A stretch of DNA of 11,845 nucleotides. Origin: an uncultured Eubacteriales bacterium. Lineage in GTDB: Bacteria; Bacillota; Clostridia; Oscillospirales; CAG-272. Both the position numbers and the translations under genes were made by a program. The notes beneath the pieces were generated by a model, which did not search any database, was not told where the DNA came from, and saw only the letters and a program-made list of their open reading frames with translations. The DNA lies in the NCBI GenBank assembly GCA_934503195.1, contig CAKSVM010000091.1, positions 1-11,845 of the forward strand. Direction: 5' to 3'. Each line of letters opens with the position of its first letter. Position 1 is the stretch's first letter. Shown here one piece after another: positions 5,901 to 11,845 of the stretch.

Positions 5901-7342
5901 AAAAGAAAACATTGATTTGTCTTTTGCTCACCCTGACTCTTGTCACGGCGTCCTGCGGCAACACATCCGTCGGAAACGAGACCACCACCAACGATCCGGT
6001 CACGACCGAGCCCGAGGTCACGACCGAGGCCGAGATCCTGCCCGACCTTCCATCCGGACTCAGATTCGATGGAACGACAATACGGCTATTCGAAAGCACA
6101 GAACAGCTTATAAGCGGCCAGAACGAAGGTGAGGTTGTCTCTGAGGCAATCTACTATCGGACGATGGCTGTCGAGGATCAGCTCGGGGTCAAATTCGAGT
6201 CGATAACGCGCCATTACGCTGAAATTGCCGGAGTTGTCAGGAATTCGGTCAACTCGGGATCGGATGACTATGATCTTGTCTTCACAGCCGCCAGTTATGT
6301 TGTGCCGCTTGTGAACAGCGGATTATACATGCAGGTTTCCGAGCTTCCTTACATCGATCTCGACAAGCCGTGGTGGAACCGGAGCTATATCGAATCGGTC
6401 TCGCTCAATTCCGAAAACGCGTCGATTCTCTTCGGCGATATCTGCTACAACTCAATCGAGCGAATTGTTGGTGTCATGTTCAATAAACGTCTGCTGTCCG
6501 AGATCAAGGGAATGGAGGATAACGACCTCTATAAGCTCGTCCTTGACGGCAAATGGACGCTTGACAAATACGGAGAGATTTCAAAAGGCGTTTACCGCGA
6601 TGTCAACGGAAACGGCGAGCGTGATAACGAGGATATCTACGCCACGGTTCAGGTGGGCTGCTCCGCGTTCAACTGGATGGCTTACAGCTCGGGACTCAGA
6701 TTCACCGAGCGCGACAGTGAAGGCTATCCGGTTCTGAAAATGAACAGCGAGCGGACAGTCGATCTTGTTGACAAGCTCATCTCGCTTTTCGTCGGAAACG
6801 AGGACACTTTCGAATTCTCGGACAACCACGAACACACACAGAAGTTCGGAAACGGCGAGTCGCTCTTCCTTGTGAACCGCCTTTACACCTGTGGATGGGA
6901 TGAACTCCGGATGATGAACAATGATTTCGGCATAATTCCGACTCCAAAGCTTGATGAGTCGATCGAAGAATATCACTCGGTCGTCGGAGAGCTGGTCGTC
7001 TGGGGCGGAGTTCCGATCACCGCGACGAATCTTGACGCGATCTCGGCGGCGGCCGAACTGCTGGCGTACGAGGGCAAGAAGCGCGTCACTCCGGTTTATT
7101 ATGAAACCGCGCTGAAAATCAAATACGCCCGCGACGATATGTCCTCGCAGATGATTGACATAATCACAAGCGGCGCGCGCACCGATTTTCTCTTCATGAA
7201 CCATCTCGGAGATCTCGGAATGATCTTCCAGAATATCTACGAAAACGGCGAGAATACCTTCTCCTCGCTTTACGCCTCGTATGAAAAGCCCGCACTAGCG
7301 AGCCTTGAGTCGCTCAAAGCTGAACTCGCGAAAAACTCTTGA
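5897..7342 (+). CDS. Extracellular solute-binding lipoprotein, paralogue of the left-edge one
   Basis: A 481-residue lipoprotein: hydrophobic signal at residues 5-18, lipobox Thr-Ala-Ser-Cys with Cys20, then a Thr/Glu-rich linker (23-48) with a doubled VTTEPE/VTTEAE unit from a 13-bp direct DNA repeat (5998-6010 and 6016-6028). The rest resembles large carbohydrate-binding proteins of clostridial ABC importers and shares KPWW (157-160), LDGKWTLD (216-223), GIIPTPKLDES and PVYYETALKIKY with the gene ending at position 1. DVNGNGERDNED (235-246) looks like an EF-hand-type calcium loop. ATG 5897 is preferred because GGAGG (5884-5888) precedes it by 8 nt and it overlaps the nanA stop, which suggests translational coupling; the ATG at 5882 would place that ribosome site inside the gene. 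Its place behind nanA suggests binding of sialic acid or a sialylated glycan (inference). No permease genes follow. Confidence 0.9.
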   Translation: MKKKTLICLLLTLTLVTASCGNTSVGNETTTNDPVTTEPEVTTEAEILPDLPSGLRFDGTTIRLFESTEQLISGQNEGEVVSEAIYYRTMAVEDQLGVKFESITRHYAEIAGVVRNSVNSGSDDYDLVFTAASYVVPLVNSGLYMQVSELPYIDLDKPWWNRSYIESVSLNSENASILFGDICYNSIERIVGVMFNKRLLSEIKGMEDNDLYKLVLDGKWTLDKYGEISKGVYRDVNGNGERDNEDIYATVQVGCSAFNWMAYSSGLRFTERDSEGYPVLKMNSERTVDLVDKLISLFVGNEDTFEFSDNHEHTQKFGNGESLFLVNRLYTCGWDELRMMNNDFGIIPTPKLDESIEEYHSVVGELVVWGGVPITATNLDAISAAAELLAYEGKKRVTPVYYETALKIKYARDDMSSQMIDIITSGARTDFLFMNHLGDLGMIFQNIYENGENTFSSLYASYEKPALASLESLKAELAKNS

Positions 7343-7367
7343 CCCGACACCGGAGTTGTGATATAAT
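7339..7367 (+). promoter_or_regulatory. Near-consensus internal promoter at the acetyltransferase start
   Basis: TTGACC (7339-7344), a 17-nt spacer and a perfect TATAAT (7362-7367) with upstream TG. The -35 overlaps the stop codon of the lipoprotein gene and the -10 ends 2 nt before the ATG of the next gene, so transcription would start about 4 nt inside that coding region. It could supply the downstream genes (AraC regulator, propeller, hydrolase) but not a normal message for the acetyltransferase. Confidence 0.5.
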
Positions 7368-7369
7368 CT

Positions 7370-8131
7370 ATGTACACGAAAGAAGACCTCAAAGCCGGCA
7401 TTCTGAAATTCGGGATAAAAAAGGATGATCTCCTGACCTTTCACACCTCGATGAAGGCGGTCGGAAAGATCGACGCGGTAAACTCAACCGGAGCCGACCT
7501 GCTAATCGACGCGCTTTCTGAATGCGTTCCCGACGGACTTCTTATGATCCCGACACACACCTTCCGCAATATCCGCGAGGATAGCCCGGTGTTTGACATA
7601 AGGCGCACGATGCCCTGTATCGGCGCGCTGCCATGCGCCGCCGTTCTGAGAGCGAACCGCGCGGTCGATTCTGGCGATCCGACCTGTATCCGCTCGCTCC
7701 ACGTCTCGCACTCGGTCGTCGCGATCGGAAAGGACGCGCGGGAGTTTGTCGAGTCCGACCGCTGTTCGCTGACCCGAACACCGATGACCGGAAGCTATGG
7801 AAAGCTGTACGAAAACGGCGGGAAGATACTCCTCATCGGAGTCGACCTCAGCCGCTGCACCTTCATTCACGCCGTCGACGAATATCTCGATCCGACGGTT
7901 TATGGAAAGGTCGTAATAAGGGTAACCGACTACGACGGCTCGGAATCCGACCGGGAGGAGTTTATCACGCGAGGACCCGCCGCGGCGTATTTCCCGCGCT
8001 ATCAGGAGTCGCTGGAGGAAGCCGGAGCGATTATTCACGGAAAAATCGGCGACGCCGACTCGATGCTCGTAGACGCCGTGAAATGCTTTGAGGTCGTCGT
8101 CAGAAAACGCCCGGAACTCGGGATAAAATAA
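7370..8131 (+). CDS. AAC(3)-fold N-acetyltransferase
   Basis: A 253-residue member of the antibiotic N-acetyltransferase (AAC(3)/FrbF/YokD) family, the usual length, cytoplasmic. These enzymes move an acetyl group from acetyl-CoA to an amine. Visible: DLLTFHTSMKAVG (20-32, the HSS-like segment), DGLLMIPTHTF (55-65), DPTCIRSLHVSHSVVAIG (103-120), and GGKILLIG...CTFIH with His167 (150-167). In typical members the last motif reads T..H..E; here Asp170 and Glu171 follow His167. The RS.HP motif reads RSLHV. The N-terminal alignment supports ATG 7370, although no Shine-Dalgarno site precedes it and a promoter -10 ends 2 nt upstream. Its place between a sugar-binding protein and an AraC gene suggests an amino sugar substrate rather than drug resistance (inference). 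Confidence 0.88.
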   Translation: MYTKEDLKAGILKFGIKKDDLLTFHTSMKAVGKIDAVNSTGADLLIDALSECVPDGLLMIPTHTFRNIREDSPVFDIRRTMPCIGALPCAAVLRANRAVDSGDPTCIRSLHVSHSVVAIGKDAREFVESDRCSLTRTPMTGSYGKLYENGGKILLIGVDLSRCTFIHAVDEYLDPTVYGKVVIRVTDYDGSESDREEFITRGPAAAYFPRYQESLEEAGAIIHGKIGDADSMLVDAVKCFEVVVRKRPELGIK

Positions 8132-8144
8132 GGAACTCTCAAAA

Positions 8145-9020
8145 ATGTCTACCGTAATTTCACAGCAGCTCAAGGATATTCAGCTCAACACGATACTCGA
8201 TACCGGATTTTTCAGCGCGTTCACATTTTCTCCCGCGATACATTCACACCCCTGTTATGAATTCATCGCGGCGGTGAGCGGGGAATTTCACATCGAGACG
8301 CTGAGCGGCGAGCCGATAAAAATGACGCCCGGAAAAATCTGTCTGATCCCGCCCGGTCTCCATCACGGCACGATCGCCGACGGAGAAGACGCCGAAAAAC
8401 TCGCCGTCCGCTTCTCATACTGCGGGAGAGGGGCTGAGACCGAATATTTTGATCTCTTTGACGGGATACTTGGAAAAATCACCTCGCCGATAATTATCGA
8501 CAATGGTGAGAAATCGGTCGCGATAATGAAAAAACTGCGCGATGAGCTTTGCTCAAACCGACTTTGCGGGGAGGTTATTGTCGAGGCGATGCTTACGGAA
8601 TTCTATATAGAAACTCTGAGGCTGATCTGCCGCGGAGCTGAGAACGAGTCGCGCGAAAAGTCCGAAGCCGTGGTCGATTCGGTTCACAACAGGTATTACA
8701 ACATTGAAATGTGGTTCGGAAAGCGTTTTTCCGAAAACGTCACAGAGGAGGATCTCGCCCGCGAGCTGAATCTATCAAAGCGTCAGCTGAGCCGGAATCT
8801 TCGGGAGATCTATGGGATGAGCTTTCGTGAAAAGCTCCGCGATGTCCGCGTGCATAACGCGGTGAAGCTTCTGACCCGGACGGATTCGTCGGTCGAACGG
8901 ATCGCGGCGATGGTCGGATACGAATCTCCGTCCGGTCTCTACCGTGCGTTTGAAAGGCAGCTCGGAATGAAGATAAGCGAGTTCCGCGCGGTCGGACGAT
9001 GTGAAAGGGAAGACAAATGA
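8145..9020 (+). CDS. AraC-family regulator with cupin sensor domain
   Basis: A 291-residue regulator. The N-terminal cupin (about 20-95) has the pattern HSHPCYEFIAAVSGEFHIE (33-51) and LIPPGLHH (67-74), the usual ligand pocket of sugar-responsive AraC proteins. The C-terminal double HTH spans about 190-285: first HTH EEDLARELNLSKRQLSRNL (201-219), second VERIAAMVGYESPSGLYRAFERQLG (250-274). Its sequence differs clearly from the AraC protein at 1422-2216, so they are not recent duplicates. AGGA (8131-8134) lies about 10 nt before ATG. It sits inside the operon and overlaps the next gene by 4 nt (ATGA at 9017-9020). It probably controls its own operon in answer to the substrate or a breakdown product; the extended -10 promoter near 4940 with a weak -35 fits activator control. 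Confidence 0.93.
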   Translation: MSTVISQQLKDIQLNTILDTGFFSAFTFSPAIHSHPCYEFIAAVSGEFHIETLSGEPIKMTPGKICLIPPGLHHGTIADGEDAEKLAVRFSYCGRGAETEYFDLFDGILGKITSPIIIDNGEKSVAIMKKLRDELCSNRLCGEVIVEAMLTEFYIETLRLICRGAENESREKSEAVVDSVHNRYYNIEMWFGKRFSENVTEEDLARELNLSKRQLSRNLREIYGMSFREKLRDVRVHNAVKLLTRTDSSVERIAAMVGYESPSGLYRAFERQLGMKISEFRAVGRCEREDK

Positions 9021-10207
9021 AAATTAAAACCACCGAGTCGCAGATCCGCGACGAAAAATACGGACTTCTCGGCGCGACCTTCGCGTATTGTCCGTGCGGG
9101 GATAATGAGGACTATGGAAGTCTCATAATGAACGCCTCGGTCTCAAACGGATCAGACAGCGGCGTCGGAAACATGATGTGGCGGAGCTATGACGAGGGGC
9201 TGAGCTGGGAAGAGATAGGCTTTGTCGAGAAGTCGTTTCAGTACGACCGCAGGGGAAGCATGGTAAAGATGGGCGGAAACGCAGCACTCTATACCGACAG
9301 AAAGGCCGGAGTCATCCTCTATGTCAGCAATGAGATGTACTGGATCGCGAACAATTATTTAAGCACGAAGAAGTTCAGCCGTCCGTTCTATCGGCTCTCG
9401 TTTGACAACGGCCGCACATGGACCGACAAGCACTGCATAATCACTGAGGGGCAGACGAAAGACAACCCGATTCCGGATATGGTTTTCGGACGTAATTTTG
9501 CTATCTGCATGGCACCGCAGATAATTCCGGCTGACGACGGAAGTCTGCTTGTCGGAATCCAGTGCCAGATCGTCGACGAAAACGGCGAGCTGTTTGAGCC
9601 GGAGAAGTTCCATTTCTTCAAATCCGGAGCCTTGCGCGCGAGGTGGAACGAGGAAAATCTCCGCTATGACTGGACGATGAGTGAATATGTTCAGGTCACG
9701 CCTGAGGAATCGATCCGCGGAGTCTTCGAGCCGACCTTCGCGAGACTTGACAGGAACCGATATATGATGGTCATGCGCAACTCGAACTACAGGCACGAGA
9801 ATGAGGTTATCGGGCAGAAGTTCTGTTCGGTTTCGGACGACAACGGCTGTCACTGGTCGCGTCCGGAGCCGTTGACCTATGACGACGGCGGAACTATGTA
9901 TGCCTCTTCGACCGTCCCGAAGCTTCTCGCGCACTCGGGCGGCAGACTCTTTTATATCGGAGTTATAAACGACTCGAATCCGTCCGGAAACGGTCCGCGT
10001 TTTCCGCTCTGCATCGCCGAGATCGACCGTGAATCCCACAGGGTAAAGCGCGATACCGTGACCGTCATCGACACAGCGCGTCCCGAACACAACGCGAAAA
10101 GTCCGGCGGATTACACGAATCACGGCGTTTTTGAGGACTCAAAGGGACGGATAATAGTCTACGCGCCATTCTTCGGAGGACTGAACCGATATGAGATCGA
10201 GGTCTGA
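9017..10207 (+). CDS. Cytoplasmic BNR/Asp-box beta-propeller, sialidase superfamily
   Basis: A 396-residue protein with three clear Asp boxes (SxDxGxxW): SYDEGLSW (57-64), SFDNGRTW (128-135) and SDDNGCHW (273-280). This indicates a six-bladed sialidase-type propeller. GVFEPTFARL (235-244) with Glu238, MVMRN with Arg254, and RFPLCIAEI with Arg328 sit where sialidases place the catalytic Glu and two arginines of the triad. The N-terminal F/YRIP motif with the first arginine is not visible, so plain exo-sialidase activity is uncertain. There is no signal peptide or membrane segment, so it acts inside the cell, perhaps on imported oligosaccharides. It starts within the stop codon of the AraC gene (ATGA), with AAAGGGAAG at 9004-9012 as ribosome site. 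With nanA in the operon a role in release of sialic acid or a similar sugar acid is the simplest idea. Confidence 0.85.
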   Translation: MKIKTTESQIRDEKYGLLGATFAYCPCGDNEDYGSLIMNASVSNGSDSGVGNMMWRSYDEGLSWEEIGFVEKSFQYDRRGSMVKMGGNAALYTDRKAGVILYVSNEMYWIANNYLSTKKFSRPFYRLSFDNGRTWTDKHCIITEGQTKDNPIPDMVFGRNFAICMAPQIIPADDGSLLVGIQCQIVDENGELFEPEKFHFFKSGALRARWNEENLRYDWTMSEYVQVTPEESIRGVFEPTFARLDRNRYMMVMRNSNYRHENEVIGQKFCSVSDDNGCHWSRPEPLTYDDGGTMYASSTVPKLLAHSGGRLFYIGVINDSNPSGNGPRFPLCIAEIDRESHRVKRDTVTVIDTARPEHNAKSPADYTNHGVFEDSKGRIIVYAPFFGGLNRYEIEV

Positions 10208-10208
10208 G

Positions 10209-11291
10209 ATGAAGCACCTTGAAGAACTGATTGATCGGTTTCTGGCATACGGTATTCCGTCTGTCGACATATGTGTAATGCGGCACGGTGAGGTAATCTA
10301 TCGCCGCATGGAGGGCTACTCGGACGCCGCGCGGGCAAAGCCGATAAACGGTACAGAACGTTATAATATCTACTCATGCTCGAAACCGATGACTGTAACG
10401 GCGGCGATGCGGCTCTTTGAGCGTGGAGAGATCAGACTTGAAGACAATATCTCTGACTATCTCCCGGAGTTTTCCGACATGGAGGTGAACGACAATGGTA
10501 ATATCCGTCCGGCAAAGCGGAGGATCACAATCCGCGATCTGCTCTCTATGCAGGCGGGATTGACATATGACCTTCACAGCGATGGAATACGTCGCGGACA
10601 AAAAGAAACCGGCTGTCGCTGCCCGACTCGTGAGATGATGCGGTATATCGCGAGCGAACCGCTCGCCTTCGACCCGGGCACACAGTACGAATACAGTCTC
10701 TGCCATGACGTCATAGCCGCGCTAGTTGAGGTGGTATCGGGCAAGCACTTTGGTGAGTATATGCGCGATAACTTTTTCGAACCGCTCGGGATGCATGATA
10801 CGACATATCTTCCGATGCCCGACGACATCGCAGGGCTCGCCGCGCAGTACAGATACGACGATAAAAGCGGCAGATTTATACCGATAGGCGGCGAAAATGA
10901 ATATCGGCTCGGGAGTGAGTATGAGAGCGGAGGCGCGGGCTGCGTGACGACTGTAAACGACTACATGAAATTTCTTGAGGGCTGGCGCACCGGGAAGACC
11001 GTGAAGCGTGATACGCTTGAGCTCTTCGCCTCCGATCAGATGACGTCAGATATGCGGAAATATTTCGGCCAGCGTGCGCTTGGCTACACCTATGGGCTCG
11101 GGCTGCGCTGCGAGTATGAATATTCCGGCAGCAGCGATTTCGGCTGGGGCGGCGCGGCTTGCTCGTATCTCGCCTGCGACCTGAAGCATGACTTCACTGT
11201 CTTTTCTGCGCAGCACGTGCTGAATTCACCGAACCGCCATCTGCGCGATCTGATAGCGGGCGTGATACGGAATGATTTTTCAGGTGTCTGA
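10209..11291 (+). CDS. Serine hydrolase, beta-lactamase/family VIII esterase fold
   Basis: A 360-residue protein from ATG 10209. Motifs in order: SCSK (56-59) with nucleophile Ser56 and Lys59; LLSMQAGLTY (111-120, the usual LL.H.SGL segment); FDPGTQYEYSL (154-164) with Tyr162, where most relatives have YSN; GAGCVTTVNDYMKF (242-255); and FGWGG with Trp313-Gly-Gly (311-315) in place of the HxG/KTG box, as in family VIII esterases. It lacks a signal peptide, so it is cytoplasmic and unlikely to confer beta-lactam resistance. An esterase, amidase or D-aminopeptidase role is possible; removal of O-acyl groups from a sugar would fit the operon (inference). ATG 10209 has GAGG 6 nt upstream (10199-10202). 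An in-frame ATG at 10191 with GGAGGA 10 nt upstream would add six residues. Last gene of the operon; no terminator was found after it. Confidence 0.88.
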   Translation: MKHLEELIDRFLAYGIPSVDICVMRHGEVIYRRMEGYSDAARAKPINGTERYNIYSCSKPMTVTAAMRLFERGEIRLEDNISDYLPEFSDMEVNDNGNIRPAKRRITIRDLLSMQAGLTYDLHSDGIRRGQKETGCRCPTREMMRYIASEPLAFDPGTQYEYSLCHDVIAALVEVVSGKHFGEYMRDNFFEPLGMHDTTYLPMPDDIAGLAAQYRYDDKSGRFIPIGGENEYRLGSEYESGGAGCVTTVNDYMKFLEGWRTGKTVKRDTLELFASDQMTSDMRKYFGQRALGYTYGLGLRCEYEYSGSSDFGWGGAACSYLACDLKHDFTVFSAQHVLNSPNRHLRDLIAGVIRNDFSGV

Positions 11292-11845
11292 AAGGCAGGG
11301 ACGTAGATTGAGAAGTTAAGCAGATTGCGGAACTGTATACAAGTCACATAAGTGTACGGCGCGGCATGGTTGTATTTTGTTGGATATAAGAGATTGCCGT
11401 GATCAAATCCATACGAATCAGTCACTCCGCAATGAAGAGTAGTTGGCAAAAAGTAACCACTGGCTCTGACGTCAGGTATTGTGATGCTGTGAGCTTGGAT
11501 GGGCACCCCCCATCTCGAGCTATCAGATCGAGTATTGTGATAATCAGCAGCATACAGATGAGTATTATAGCAACTTCGTTCTTATTGAAAGCGGAGGTGC
11601 AAGAATGGCAAAAGAATACGAAAATGGTAAATGCAAACTGTATCATTGTTTCGGTAACAGTCAATGATTGTAATAGCGTGTCTGCTCATCTGGTTTATTG
11701 CCCCTCACCAAATAATATTTTTCATTCAGAAATCAATGGCAGCCCGGACACAATTCTCTTAAATGAGGATCACTGTCTTGCGTTGTCGCGCAGGGCTGTT
11801 GTAGTCTCGTATGAAGAAACGTCTGTTATTTCAAAATAAAGTTCC
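11292..11845. other. AT-richer tail without an identifiable gene
   Basis: About 550 nt. Composition drops: 11581-11640 is 23 G/C in 60 by count, far below the upstream genes. No hairpin with T-tract was found after the hydrolase stop. Protein-like stretches occur in three forward frames: the frame of 11399-11839; an open stretch 11485-11667 ending in a 20-residue ATG ORF (11605-11667) with a strong GGAGGTG site (11593-11599) 5 nt upstream; and a 32-residue hydrophobic ORF (11664-11762) overlapping the latter's stop by ATGA. This may be a decayed gene, frameshift errors near a contig end, or chance. Confidence 0.4.
11399..11839 (+). CDS. Doubtful hypothetical ORF in the tail
   Basis: A 146-codon frame from GTG 11399, with no clear Shine-Dalgarno site. 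I recognise no domain. The residues after about codon 90 (CNSVSAHLVYCPSPNNIF and on to the stop) look more protein-like than the middle. Part of the middle looks better in the next frame (YQIEYCDNQQHTDEYYSNF, from 11521), entered beside a run of six C (11505-11511 region). This could be the remnant of a gene with two compensating frameshifts. It is listed because nothing else accounts for the region. Confidence 0.15.
   Translation: MIKSIRISHSAMKSSWQKVTTGSDVRYCDAVSLDGHPPSRAIRSSIVIISSIQMSIIATSFLLKAEVQEWQKNTKMVNANCIIVSVTVNDCNSVSAHLVYCPSPNNIFHSEINGSPDTILLNEDHCLALSRRAVVVSYEETSVISK

Noticed and set aside
7370..8131. Annotation as an aminoglycoside resistance gene
   Set aside because: Family fold only; motif changes and sugar-operon context give no support for a resistance role.
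7502..8173. 223-codon minus-strand frame opposite the acetyltransferase
   Set aside because: The opposite strand encodes a family-conserved protein over the same span; no domain in this frame.
9359..10123. 254-codon minus-strand frame opposite the propeller gene
   Set aside because: Arg/Val-rich antisense shadow of a gene with three Asp boxes.
10209..11291. Annotation as a class C beta-lactamase
   Set aside because: No signal peptide, third box is WGG, and the Tyr motif lacks its Asn.
11422..11664. 80-codon minus-strand frame with two hydrophobic stretches
   Set aside because: TTG start without ribosome site in low-complexity AT-rich DNA; no family resemblance.
1..11845. CRISPR arrays, tRNA/rRNA genes, insertion sequences
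   Set aside because: No spaced direct repeats of array type, no cloverleaf with CCA end, and no transposase motif or terminal inverted repeats were seen on either strand.

Overview
The window looks like a piece of an anaerobic, mid-to-high-GC Bacillota (Clostridia-type) genome. This is an inference from strong AG-rich Shine-Dalgarno sites, TTGACA/TATAAT-type promoters, Gram-positive-style lipoprotein signals with Thr/Glu-rich linkers, and an oxygen-labile glycyl radical enzyme (GRE). No rRNA, tRNA, CRISPR array or insertion sequence was seen, so the taxon cannot be fixed from this sequence.

Layout. (1) Positions 1-2216, minus strand: an AraC-family regulator (1422-2216) followed by a lipoprotein solute-binding protein (start 1334) whose gene runs off the left edge. 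(2) 2217-2449: a compact divergent promoter region with one near-consensus promoter per direction and a 28-bp imperfect palindrome over the -35 box of the rightward promoter. (3) 2450-4696, plus strand: a complete GRE with Gly725 and Cys401, but with Gly instead of the usual Glu two residues after the cysteine. (4) 4697-5006: no gene; a hairpin plus T-tract terminator followed directly by an extended -10 promoter. (5) 5007-11291, plus strand: a tight six-gene operon: N-acetylneuraminate lyase (NanA type), a second solute-binding lipoprotein paralogous to the first, an AAC(3)-fold N-acetyltransferase, a cupin-AraC regulator, a BNR/Asp-box beta-propeller of the sialidase superfamily with no signal peptide, and an SxxK serine hydrolase (beta-lactamase/family VIII esterase fold). 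Two junctions are 4-nt ATGA overlaps and the other gaps are short. (6) 11292-11845: AT-richer DNA with no gene I can name.

How it may fit together (inference). The lyase, the sialidase-superfamily propeller and the lipoprotein suggest capture and intracellular breakdown of sialic acid or a related 2-keto-3-deoxy sugar acid conjugate. The acetyltransferase and serine hydrolase would adjust acyl groups, and each arm has its own AraC-type sensor. Permeases, nanE, nanK, nagA/nagB and a GRE-activating radical SAM enzyme are all absent from the window. The most unusual items are the GRE with its GCWG active-site loop and the cytoplasmic propeller, acetyltransferase and hydrolase attached to a NanA operon.
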